From positions 20,212,854 through 20,276,853 of the forward strand of contig CP093830.1 of NCBI GenBank assembly GCA_033063855.1: a stretch of 64,000 nt of DNA, given 5' to 3'. How positions within the stretch are numbered: position 1 is the stretch's first letter; each line of letters begins with the position of its first letter. Below the pieces are notes generated by a model, which worked only from the letters and a program-made list of their open reading frames with translations, was not told the origin of the DNA and did no database searches. The translations under genes were made by a program, and so were the position numbers. Below are positions 12,701 through 21,988 of the stretch, one piece after another. The DNA is from Smittia aterrima. Lineage: Eukaryota > Arthropoda > Insecta > Diptera > Chironomidae.

Positions 12701-15700
12701 CGCCTCCGTTGGGCTTTGGCAAGCTCTGTCCTCATCGTGTTGCGTGTAAACGACTGGTGTCAATGAACATGCCTCTAAATAGCGATGGAACTGTTCTGTT
12801 CAATGCCACGCTGTTTGCAGTTGTTAGGACTTCGTTGAAAATTAAAACTGAAGGGAATATCGATGATGCAAATGCTGAACTTCGTGCGACAATAAAGCAA
12901 ATCTGGAAACGAACGAGTCCGAAGCTTTTGGATCAAGTCGTTCCACCGCCGGGAGTTGACGATGAAGTTACCGTCGGAAAGTTCTACGCGACATTCTTGA
13001 TTCAAGATTATTTCCGAAGATTCAAGAAACGAAAGGAAGAATCTGCTGGTGATGGAGATCTCAATGGAAATACTGTGACGCTTCAAGCTGGTCTGAGGAC
13101 ACTTCATGAAGCTGGACCCGAGCTTAAACGAGCAATCTCTGGAAACTTAGATGAAATGAGTGATGACAATCCTGAACCAATGCATCGAGTGAGTTTCGAA
13201 AATTCTTTGATTGCATTTTCAGCTTCATTGAATTTTCATCAATTTTTTTTTCAGCGCAATCACACGCTCTTTGGATCGGTTTGGTCATCGATGCGAAAGC
13301 AGAAACCTTTCTCTCGCAATCGTATGCTTAAATCCAATAATAATAACAATAACTCAATGACCAACAACAACACAATGAACTTAGCGACTTCAGCAGTTCA
13401 TAACATGGCATCGACGACTGTTGCGCTTTCAGGCGATTACCTTGGAAACGATTACTCAAAGCTAGGCAATAATCAACAAAGAGATCGACTTTCAGATGGA
13501 CTGAACAGCATCGCAAAAAGTATTTTGCAACAACGAGGCGTTAGTGGGCAATTAGATCAACATGACGATATACCGTTGCGTCCACTCCTTCTCAATGGAA
13601 ACCAAAATCAAGCCAATCCCTTAAATAATCAACAGGGTCAAAACAATGAGTGAGTAGCGTCACATTCATCTCTTTCTTTAACTGACAGCGTTGGAAACTT
13701 TTTGATGAGTGTGTGAGACTCAAACTTGAAGTTTTCAAAGGCACGTGTCAACTAATTTTGCACTTTAGGAAATTGAAAAGAAAAAAAAAAGTTTGTTTAT
13801 TGAGAATCAAAATTGCGCTAGTGAATAGAATTCTTTTGGAACTTTGAGTGGGAAACTTTTCAAATTACGTAACAATGCAAAGTATTTTTGTTTGATATTG
13901 TCACGTAAATTCATTTACTCAAAGGAAGCTTTCACACTTCGATGAAAGCTTTCAAAAAGCTCAAAACGAAAAGCTCCCGAATGAAAATTTATATCAAAAT
14001 TAAAGAGAACACACAATTCGAAAGAAACGAATGTAAATCAAAATCAAACACACAAAGCTAGAAATGTGCAACTTTCAAAATCATCAAGATCGCTTTTTAG
14101 AATCGTAGCTGTAGAGAACGTAAAAATCAATTTCCATGAAAACGCATAAATTTTTCCAGCACAAAATTGGTAAATCGGGGTTCATTATTACTTCATCCAC
14201 ATAACAACGGTAAGACATTGAAGAAACATTTTTTTTGTTGATTTATTTTTCCGCTTTTTGAGTTTTTGATGATTTTGGTTTTGAGTGGGAAATTTTCGAG
14301 AATTCTTTTCTTCTGTTGCTAACTCAGCTTTTTTGTTTCCTTCTTCACCTTAAATCACATTTTTCTTCATGTCATCAACACCATCTTGAAAACAAAACAA
14401 AAAAGTTCTAAGCGACTACTCAGCACATTTCTTTTCGCTTTGTTAGAGTTTTAAGTAGAGTGAGAGAGTTGGAAAAAAATTGATGAATTCGAGAACTAAC
14501 AACGTCGAACAAATGATTAGGAAAAATCTTTGAACGCGTTCTTCCGTGTGTGAACTTCTGCTGTAAAATTTATTTTAGAAAACGATGCGTAAATTTTAAG
14601 ACAAACTTGGATTTCAGAGAATTAAGAAATGACACACTTTCTCTTGAAGATCACCAACAGCACATGGAGCACTCACAGCACAATCATCGTTCGGCGGGTT
14701 TGCCGTCGAGCCTCTAACGCCTTCTTCTTCGTATCATGCTCCGCACCGTCAACGTCTCTTATTATTCCGTTATAGTCGTATGAACCAAAGAAACCAGAAT
14801 CGTTACGAAAATCTTATTCGACAGCCTCTTGTTATGCCTGAACTAACTTCACAAAATGTTTTAACAAGAACTGAGTCACTTGACTCTCCTCCGATTGCTC
14901 CGGCAAGACGATTCCGAATAAGAAGTGACGCTCAATATCAGTCAATGGTCGATGATAACTCAATTGACGACTCAGATGGCTCCAACATGACATCTATCAC
15001 AACAACAACAACTGGTGATGAGAAATGAATGAAACATGAAAAGTTTTCCTCAAGAAAAAACTTGAGAAAAACTTTTTATTCTTCTTCCTTTCTCTGAACT
15101 CATGTTCTAACAAAAGAAACTTATTTAGCATCATCAGCTTCGTCGCCTGCATCGACATCGCATACCAGACAATTAAGTTTGACTCCATCTACTCAGCAAC
15201 GTCAGATGCAAATCCGTCGTCGTCTTCAACAACACAAAATGACGACAGAGAACATTCTTCGGATACAACATCAAAACAGATCAGATCCGTCTTCGTCAGA
15301 CGATGGAATGCCACAGCCTCCAATTATGCATCATCGAGTCGCTGCTGGAATTCACATGGCACACAATCAAACAATCGCTCACGCTGGACTTATTTCAGAA
15401 GCAATCGAACTAAAACCTCTCACGTCAGTTCAAAGCACTCGTCATCGATCAGTTGATCACGAGGACTCGACAATTAGTCCAAACACCTGCAGCTCAGGTC
15501 GTGATACTATCGAGACGAATTTATCGCTCACATTGCAAGAAGAAGGTTCCTACAAGCGCTCATGTTCTTATCACGGAAAAGGTTCAGTTCTTGTGACACA
15601 CTCTCGTTGTAGTAAAATTCGCTGTTGATGATGTCGCTCTCTCTCTCTCTATTTCTCTGTCACTTATCTATCCTTGAGGTTGACTGTTGTAAAATAATAA

Positions 15701-16564
15701 TCTTCCTCAATGTAACATCTCAGTGTTGGAACTTTATTTGATGTTGAGGAGACATCGAGGCGTGCAAAGTTTATGGCTGCGGGAAAAGGAGGGAAAAGTT
15801 GTAATCGCAAAACTGTTGTCTATCGCTTAGAATGAAAGTAAATTCATTCGCTGTTGCATGAATGATTCGCAAGAAGACATATAACATACCGTAGAACTAT
15901 GAGAGATTGCTAGTGAGCTGTAAAGTAAATCATGAATGTCGTAAATCATTTTTGTAGGTTGCATGCCGCTATCAAAATAAGAAAATTGGAATCGTAAACT
16001 TTGCTAGCTACGGTTGAAATGTGTGTAACCGTCAATAATATTCCACTTCTACTAAAACCGCTTGCTGTAAATACAAACGAACGTCAGAATCTGAAATCGT
16101 TTTCAACTTTTAAACATTTCTGGCTTTAAAGTTTAAACTAATTCAAAGTTTTTTTTTCTGCTCTTTTCTGTTTTCTCTCTGACACTTTGCAGTGGGGACG
16201 GAAAGGAACGGTATTAATCAGCGAATGGCGCATTCAACGCCATCAAGTCCCCAAGGAGGGGGTCGACCCAATTCATTTGAGGTGATTGGCTCGGCCGAGA
16301 GCTTAGTTGGACGGGTGAGAGTTGAAAGAATTGAAAAGTTTGCATAACAAAATTAAAACTACTTTTGAGCAGGTTCTCGCCCAGCAGGGCCTCGGCAAAT
16401 ATTGCGATCCGGATTTCGTTGCTCGCGAGTTGCAAGAAGCCCTCGACATGACACAAGAAGAAATGGATCTTGCTGCTCATCAACTCCTTCAGCAAGAGCA
16501 TCATCAGCAGTACACGACACAACCGAAGCCTCCGCCGCGACCGAATCGACAAGAAAGGTTATAG
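766..16564 (+). CDS. Ca-alpha1D: L-type voltage-gated calcium channel alpha1 subunit, 5' partial
   Basis: This is the pore-forming subunit of an L-type calcium channel, which admits calcium at the plasma membrane on depolarisation in nerve and muscle. Hand-read exons: 766-1522, 1680-1786, 1852-2208, 2265-2370, 2428-2831, 2891-3116, 3178-3388, 3458-3771, 3833-3912, 4206-4350 or 4857-5004, 6409-6538, 6599-6765, 6829-6916, 7243-7350 or 9103-9210, 9737-10182, 10612-11137, 12172-12456, 12526-13188, 13255-13649, then variable 3' exons. All four repeats are present. The selectivity glutamates lie at 2184 (TLEGW), 3470 (TGEDW), 9923 (TFEGW) and 12286 (TGEAW). The I-II linker has the beta-subunit binding motif (about 2465-2545). 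The C-terminus has an EF-hand-like region and the IQ motif (LIQDYFRRF, near 13000). S4 helices show regular Arg/Lys spacing (RVLRPLRLV). The N-terminal part is Ala/Pro-rich. Drosophila Ca-alpha1D is the closest family member I recognise. The start codon is outside the window. Confidence 0.95.
4206..4350 (+). other. Channel alternative exon, II-III linker, version a
   Basis: A 145-nt exon flanked by ctctag and gtaagt. It starts with two bases completing a codon and ends two bases into the next. It encodes an acidic stretch, then [23 protein letters not shown] and FIFSHTN, leading into the segment before IIS-IIIS1. It aligns throughout with the exon at 4857-5004, so the two look like duplicated alternatives. 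Using both would shift the frame (two plus two leftover bases), which favours mutually exclusive use. Confidence 0.85.
4550..4653. repeat. Small inverted-repeat element, copy 1 (MITE-like)
   Basis: Begins GTGGGGAGTGT and contains AATTAAGTCACAA. Near its other end lies the inverted counterpart TTGTGACTTAAG, and the internal motif TGAAGAGAAT sits between. The same ends and internal motif recur at 10299-10437 and, inverted, at 17056-17187. It lies in the intron between the two alternative linker exons. It is either a degenerate non-autonomous transposon or a conserved intronic RNA structure. No clear target-site duplication was seen. Confidence 0.45.
4857..5004 (+). other. Channel alternative exon, II-III linker, version b
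   Basis: A 148-nt exon with acceptor ttgcag and donor gtttca, in the same phases as the exon at 4206-4350. It encodes [13 protein letters not shown], then [15 protein letters not shown]. The shared core ([18 protein letters not shown]) shows common origin, while the basic KKIKK stretch of version a is replaced by uncharged residues. The choice should therefore alter charge, and possibly kinase sites, just before repeat III. Joining to 6409 makes codon AAG with version a or AGG with version b. Confidence 0.85.
5005..6408 (+). other. Channel intron without recognised genes
   Basis: AT-rich sequence with pyrimidine-rich patches between the second linker exon and the exon at 6409. Both strands were read for exon-like stretches and nothing convincing appeared. 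The acceptor used at 6408 (gcgtgaag) has a weak pyrimidine tract, but the exon that follows continues the channel exactly ([10 protein letters not shown]). Confidence 0.6.
7028..7107. repeat. Small inverted repeat in channel intron (MITE-like or RNA hairpin)
   Basis: GTGGGACGG at the left and CCTCTCCCCAC at the right form outer arms. Inside, GCGTTAATTACATGAAG pairs imperfectly with CTTTGTCACGTAATTGACGC. The ends resemble the other GTGGGG...CCCCAC elements in this gene, but it is shorter and lacks their internal motif. It lies about 135 bases upstream of the first alternative IIIS5 exon, so a role in exon choice is possible. Confidence 0.4.
7243..7350 (+). other. Channel alternative exon, IIIS5, version a
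   Basis: A 108-nt phase-0 exon (acceptor aattag, donor gtagga). It encodes the end of the S4-S5 linker and the S5 helix of repeat III, starting [12 protein letters not shown] and ending IGVQLFK. A second 108-nt exon at 9103 encodes the same segment with five changes in 36 residues (H/Y, Q/K, V/I, V/M, C/Y). Equal length and phase mean either exon can be used without changing the frame. Confidence 0.9.
7351..9102 (+). other. Intron between alternative IIIS5 exons
   Basis: A 1.75 kb intron separating the two alternative S5 exons. It holds pyrimidine-rich runs and a short CA-rich microsatellite at about 8250-8273. No coding exon, nested gene or RNA gene could be supported on either strand. Confidence 0.6.
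8250..8273. repeat. CA dinucleotide microsatellite
   Basis: Short run of CA/AC repeats interrupted by one CTC, inside the intron between the two IIIS5 exons. Confidence 0.8.
9103..9210 (+). other. Channel alternative exon, IIIS5, version b
   Basis: A 108-nt phase-0 exon (acceptor actcag, donor gtaatg) beginning [12 protein letters not shown] and ending IGVQLFK. It matches the exon at 7243 in length, phase and 31 of 36 residues, and continues equally well into 9737 (GKFFSCTDG). S5 lines the pore domain, so the swap may tune gating or drug sensitivity; that is inference. Confidence 0.9.
10299..10437. repeat. Small inverted-repeat element, copy 2 (MITE-like)
   Basis: Best-preserved copy. The left arm starts GTGGGGAATGTTTATAAATT and continues AAGTCACG. 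The right arm, read in reverse complement, starts GTGGGGTGAGTTCATAAATG and continues AAGTCACG. The centre is T-rich and contains TTGAAGAGAATTT, shared with copies at 4550 and 17056. It lies in the intron at 10183-10611. Confidence 0.6.
11173..11883 (-). CDS. Plus-C odorant-binding protein, nested antisense in channel intron
   Basis: Three exons on the minus strand: 11883-11788, 11728-11443 and 11384-11173, with introns of 59 and 58 nt and GT-AG borders in phase. The predicted product is 197 residues. Residues 1-20 form a hydrophobic signal peptide ([11 protein letters not shown]...). The mature part has 12 cysteines, including the CC pair in [10 protein letters not shown], the C-x3-C in NCVAEC, GNG at the centre, and the C-P pair in RRCPDM. 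This is the hallmark pattern of insect Plus-C odorant-binding proteins, which are secreted and carry small hydrophobic ligands. An AATAAA overlaps the stop region. The whole gene lies within the channel intron 11138-12171 on the opposite strand. The architecture matches each half of the double-domain proteins at 50-57 kb. Confidence 0.85.
13650..16192 (+). other. Channel 3' region with alternative C-terminal exons
   Basis: Exon 13255-13649 ends in phase 2 (AAT GA, donor gtgagt). Joining to 14618 gives a short tail that stops at 14715-14717. Joining to 14776 (acceptor ttatag) continues in frame to a TGA at 15026, or to a donor at 15015. The donor at 15014/15015 is phase 1 and can join 15129, whose frame stays open to a stop at 15626-15628 and ends SKIRC. 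It can instead join 16193, giving VGTERNGIN and the fly-like end. The Ser/Thr/Gln-rich tails at 14776-15014 and 15129-15628 have no recognised domain. The combinations are inferred from phase only. Confidence 0.6.
16193..16564 (+). other. Channel terminal coding exons
   Basis: Exon 16193-16315 (acceptor ttgcag, donor gtgaga) encodes HSTPSSPQ and ends GSAESLVGR. Exon 16373-16564 encodes [11 protein letters not shown] and the helical [20 protein letters not shown], then a proline-rich end and stop at 16562-16564. The GKYCD and MT.EEM.LAAHQ motifs match the extreme C-terminus of insect L-type channels as I recall them, so this is probably the major 3' end. Confidence 0.75.
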
Positions 16565-17055
16565 CACGACAGCATTTGATTCGTTTTATTTGCGGCTTTT
16601 TGAAAGAAGAAAAACTTATTTTTCTTTATCCTTATGTCCAAGGAAGGTTTCTCCTTTTGTTCGAAGATTGACAACTCTATTCAATCTTTATTATTGATGG
16701 CATTTAATGAATATTTTGAAACGAAACCTTGTTCTGCCAAGTCTCGTTTCGCTTTGTGAAATTATGAAAGCAAGAACAGCAATATTTCAATTTCTATATT
16801 TTTTTTTGTTTTGTTCAACTTAAGAAAACCTGCCAAAGTCTCTGAGAGTTATTATGAAAGAGACTTCGCAACGGAACGAAGTAGAAACGTTCGTAAGACA
16901 ATTTTAAATTAGCGAAAAGTTCGTGCGGAACAAACAAAAGTTTTTCAATGAAAGAAACAATAGGAAAATGTTAAAGGCACTTATACGCAAAAAGACTCTA
17001 AATATAAAGATGAAAGATAAAAGAAAATAGTAAGCTTAAGAGAGGCGGAGAAGAA

Positions 17056-17187
17056 GTGGGGGCGTCAAACTATTCCGTCACATGAGAAATTTGAGAAATT
17101 CTCTTCAACATCAACTGGATTGATCAGCGAAGATTGAAGTGTTTTGTGGAAGTCAAAACGTGTGACGTGATTTGTGATTGTCCCCAC
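17056..17187. repeat. Small inverted-repeat element, copy 3 (MITE-like)
   Basis: Starts GTGGGGGCG and ends TGTCCCCAC. Inner arms CCGTCACA and TGTGACGTG are inverted. On the reverse strand it carries GTTGAAGAGAATTT, the internal motif shared with copies at 10299 and 4550. It sits in the probable channel 3' UTR, in reverse orientation to the intronic copies. Confidence 0.45.
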
Positions 17188-17724
17188 AATTGAAGACGAG
17201 TTTAATATTTTTGATGTGAAAAATGATCGATAAGTGTTTATTCTAAAAATCGATGTTTATTTTGACAAAAATCGTTTGAATGAAGAAGGAAGCTTGTTAA
17301 CATTTCTTCGAAGCGACATTAGAGTAGAAAAGTTTTGTAAGTTTTCAACTTCATTTGATTCATGAAAGCAAAAATTGTCCTTAAACGTGATTAAGGGGTT
17401 AACATTTCTAACTAGACTTAAAAGCTAAGCTTGTCGATCTTTTATATTGAACTGTTCATCATGATATATCTTGCGGGCCAACTTGACCGACGCAGTTTTG
17501 TAGAACAAAAGTCTTTAGTCGTCATGAGTGTTTCGAAGAGAAAAGAAGAAAAAAAATATTTATGAATGTTGAAATTATAATCAAAAGTTCGTTCTAATCA
17601 CTGGCGATCTACTTTTATCTTATGTTGATAGCTCAAAGTCGTTTTAGTTAGATTAAAATTGAACGTTTCGTGTATTTTTTTTTGTAGTTGAATAAGATCA
17701 AAAACAGAGTTGAATTAGATGCGG

Positions 17725-17757
17725 CTGACCAGGCAGCACATCCCAATCGCTGGTCAG
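17725..17757 (+). other. Perfect 8-bp stem-loop in probable 3' UTR
   Basis: CTGACCAG at 17725-17732 pairs perfectly with CTGGTCAG at 17750-17757 across a 17-nt loop. It is unusually GC-rich for its surroundings and is followed within a few bases by an AATAAA-like sequence at about 17761. It could be an RNA regulatory hairpin. Confidence 0.4.
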
Positions 17758-20082
17758 GTCGAATAAAAATTTTGATATGAAGATTAAAAAATCGTTAACT
17801 CCGTCCAAATGATGAGAAAACTCACGCGATTTCAAAATCTCGAAATCAAATTCAATTTAAAAAATAAAACTGTCGGACCCTCCAATAGCCTCCTCTAAAG
17901 GCCATTGCGCAATTTCAGAGTAGACAACCATTTCTCGATAGCGACTTAGTCTTCATAGCTTAGACACATAGATTAGTTAAATTCTTAAAAGCAAAGACTT
18001 TCGAAGGAGAAGCCAACCAACTATAGCCAATAAACACTTTACAGGTCAGAATTCCGAGACAAACGCCCCGGATCGGCTTGCTCGAGCATTCGTCGACACA
18101 TGAAACTTTAATGTTAACTCTTTTTACTCAAAATCTTTGAAGACTTTTTTGAGAAATGGAACAGTAAAAAAAACCTTTGATAAGCCGTATATTGATTTTT
18201 GTAACATATACAGACACTCTGATATGCGCACATCCTAAAACCAATGACACATAATATTCTAATGAAAGCTATAGGCGACAGAAGTACGCGTAGCAGCTCA
18301 TAGATGCCAAAATATTATTTTTCGTAACGAACACAATTTTAATCCGTAGAGAAAACACATTTTTATCGACCGGAAAAGCATCAACAGCCAAGTTTAGTTT
18401 TAATTGGTAAAGGAAAGATTTTTTCACCCTCTCTCTATCTCTCGCTCGTAGTTTTTCCGTTTTTCTAGTTAACGCTGCGCTTTGCTTTTAGCTTCTTCGA
18501 ATAACGAAGCAAGCAGCTCGACTTTAGCACAATTAAATTTCCTTCTCTTTTGTTTGGGATCAAACTCATCACGAATTTAGCGAAATTGCATAGCAAACGA
18601 TTTTAAGCAGATCAGATTTAGATAGAATGAAGATTTCGACCCGGAAAAGCTTTAAAAGAAAAGAAGAAAAGTCTAGATAATCCTTCAGGGCGAAGTTTTA
18701 TAGGTTTTGTAAGAAACGAGAGTTTAATTAGTTAGAGCAATTAGAGGATGACGCTGGGAGAGACAGAACTTATAAACTCGTCCGTGAGGAGAACTTTGTT
18801 AATTTTCTAGAACTTCAAGAAAAGAGAGAAAAGCCAAAATAAGATTTAAACTTAGATAAACGAATAAAATAGTCGAATTCAAATTGTCCATTTTTAAATG
18901 TTCGGTGGGTCAATGGAGAAGTAAACTTCATTTTATGAAAACTCCCTCCCCCGTCCTTCCGTCTCATGAGAACTTTTTTATTGACACACGTTTAATTATC
19001 TAGTTTCAAAGTTTAAATAGAATTTCATATAAAGAAGAAAAAAAAACTGTTGTTGATGTTGATTGTATAAAAAAGATTATATTTAATCAAAAAATGAAAT
19101 AGAACAATTTGATACTGCGAGGTCAAAGGATGACCTTGTTCCTTTTTAATAGAAATAATCAGTGCCCGCGAAAAATGTTGTTCAATGTTCCACGACGATA
19201 AATCAAAAAGGAAAAAAAAAACATTTATTTCAAACGTTTTTAACTTCATGTAATCTTTGAAAAAAAAAAGTTATTCAGACTTACATCGGGAACATAAATT
19301 TTGGAAGTCTCGTTTCTCGTTTTGTTAATTTGTTATGAAACAATTATTTTCTTTTCAAAAAAAAAATGAAAAATAAAGAAATCAAGAAACGTTGATAAGA
19401 ACATTTGACGATTAAAACTTTTTTTACGATGTCATGAATTCACTTGAAAATGTGTTTTCAGATTCATTGTAATCTGAAATTCGCAATCAAACGTGCGTCG
19501 ACTTTTTTCAGCAAATAACAAGCAATTTAATATTTAATAACATTCTGAACGTCTGAATTTAATCAAGGCAGTACTCGTAAGTAATATGAGGAACATATCA
19601 GAGTTGCTAGACGCGCCTGCGAACTTCGGACTTATGAACATTTTTCTCTTCTTTTAAATCTGACGTGGAGAAAGCTTGAGATTGAAGAACTTGAGAAAAA
19701 AACTTGAAAAGAATTTCACTTTCAAACAAAAAAGTTTGAAATGTTCTTTTAGATTGAATTTTTTTTATTTCAAATTCTTGGAAAATATCAAATTTACTTA
19801 ATTTATCTAAATTATTTTTAAAAATCACACCCACACTGAGAGAGTTTTTTGATCTAGTACTGAATTTAGTTGAAGTGAAATGTAAAATTCCAAACAGGTT
19901 TTTACGAAATTTAAGTCACTTCAACTAATTAAATAAAATATAAATTAGTTTCTTCATGAAGATGAAGTTTGCACGTAGAAAGTTTGATTAAAGTTCGCGT
20001 AAAATTCGACTCGACAAATCTAAAAATCACAAAAATTGAAGTTTTGTGATTGAAAGTTCGAGGTCTTTGAGATTGTGATCAA

Positions 20083-21589
20083 ATGGAGTTTTATTTGAAG
20101 CGGAAAGGAGTCGGAGAATCACATCGCAAAATACCAATCGCGAATAATGCGATAACGATTGGTGAGAAGAAATATTTGATTTCAGTTCTTCAGTCATTGA
20201 GAAAATTTATTTTGATCGAGCGCAGGTAGCGACAAAAGCAATTCGATTGTGATCGAAGAGAAACAAATTTCAAAGAATCAATGCACTGTAAGCTTGAAGG
20301 ATACGGAAGTCTTCGTCAAGGATTGTGATGTGAGTTGCCAAAAATTTTGTTCTTTTTGTTTTTGTTAAATTTAAATCTTCTTTTAGTCAATCAACGGAAC
20401 TTACATTAACGGAAAGCGAATCGAAAGTGAAGTAAAACTTGAAGTGAATAATGTCATCGGACTTGGAGTTTGCACGACGCTGCCTTTCGACTCGGACAGT
20501 TTCATTTACTCAATGAAAAGTGAAAACAAAATTCGAGATGATCTTTTCAATTTCAAATCATCGGAGATTGATTCGAACCTAAAAAACAAAATTAGTGACA
20601 TAATCAGCTCATTGGATGATGACACTGACTTTGAACCAGTCGACATAGCACTGTCAAATTCAAACTTCGACAAAATCATATTAGACGAAATTTGCCCGAA
20701 TCTTCTTAACGAAGATGCGACGAAAAAGACTGATACGAGTTTCCGAAAGCGAAGACGAAAAGACGATTCTTTCTCACGCGAAAATGAAACGAAGAAACGG
20801 AAAGTTGATAAAACGTCCAGACGAAAAGAACCTTCGCTTTATGACGAAGTTGCAATAAAATTCGCAAAGTCAATATGTACCAAGACTGTCTCGGTTGTAG
20901 TTGCCAAACTTCCAACTACGATGAACAAAATGTATCAACAGCATTCACTGAACTCTATTAAAGGTTCTCGAAAACGTCGACGGAGTGTTGATGTTCAATT
21001 GCCGAAGCCGAAAAGAGCCAAGACCGATGTAAAAGTTGTTAAGGCAACAAATAGAGAAAGCAAACGAGTCATCAAAGAAATTAAGCAATCAAATCCGAAA
21101 AAATTAGTTAGCAAAGTGAAGGAGGAGACTAAGCGAAATGAGTCGAGTTGTCCTGAGAAGAAATTGGATAAGAAAGTTACGCCTAAAAAATCAAAAGCTG
21201 CTCTACTGCATGATGATCCGTCGTGGATTTCATCTCGAACTCCCAAGTTCACAAAGACTGTATCGATCTCACCAAGTCGAAAAGATTCAAAGAAAACGAA
21301 ACGAGTCTCACGAGATTATGAAGAATTCGTTGAATTTAGAGGCGCAAAGTTAATTTCTGATCTCACGGACGACTCATCTTCAGAATCCAATGAAGCGATC
21401 ACTCCAAAACGTAAAAGACGCTATACGATAATTTTCGAAAGTAAGCCTTCAATAGTTAAGTCGATTTTAAAAACGAATGTTAAACCCGCGAATGCAAAAA
21501 AGAAAATCAGCTTTTGCAAATCGGTTTTCATCAGAAACTTCTATCAAGATGAGGAGCTCCTTAACTCTTCCGAGAAGCGTCGAAGCTGA
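20083..21589 (+). CDS. FHA-domain nuclear protein with PP1-docking motifs
   Basis: Exons 20083-20161, 20226-20329 and 20387-21589; 461 residues. Residues 1 to about 90 form a forkhead-associated (phosphothreonine-binding) fold, with the terminal SINGTYINGKRI and NVIGLG strands clear. The usual S-R-x-H is ISKNQ, so one binding residue is changed. The rest is low-complexity and Lys/Arg-rich with classic nuclear-localisation motifs (KKRKV, RKRRR). Near the C-terminus SILK (420-423) is followed 10 residues later by KISF (434-437), a fit to the SILK plus RVxF pair that docks protein phosphatase 1. FHA plus PP1 docking recalls Ki-67, but orthology is not shown. Intron positions match the next gene. 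Confidence 0.75.
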
Positions 21590-21988
21590 CTTGATTTCGA
21601 AGATAATGTAATAAGAAATTAAAGCAAGTAATTAGGTAGAATATGAAAATCTATCAATCTCAATCGAAGAAATAAATTCTGATAAAAATATTTAAACGAA
21701 TTTTAATTTAAATTGTGTTTCAATGTTTTGTTACACAATCTGCATTTTATAATCTAGTACGTTCCGATTCGATTGTATTCGTAATGTTTTCGTTGCCAAG
21801 GAACCAAAACAACAAAACATTGAAACAGTCAACAAAAATCTAGAACAAACAGTCGAATTCTTCTTTTTTTAGGAATTTTCTTTTTCTGTTCAAAATGTGT
21901 TAAAAAATATTATTTGTAGCTTCCTCTTCTTACAAATTATCCTTCAATTGTATTTACAACATTGTTCGGCTTGAAGTGAACGTGGAAG

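Larger units (their letters stand above)
16565..20082 (+). other. Probable long 3' UTR of the channel and intergenic sequence
   Basis: No supported coding exon on either strand. AATAAA-like signals occur near 17761, 17873, 18022, 18862 and 19365, so the channel mRNA may end at several sites, as is common for long ion-channel 3' UTRs. A perfect 8-bp stem lies at 17725-17757 and an inverted-repeat element at 17056-17187. The last part should hold the promoter of the FHA gene starting at 20083. Confidence 0.5.

Noticed and set aside
16402..16697. Overlapping frames near the channel stop codon
   Set aside because: The frame at 16322-16564 continues the channel C-terminus; the others are frame shadows.
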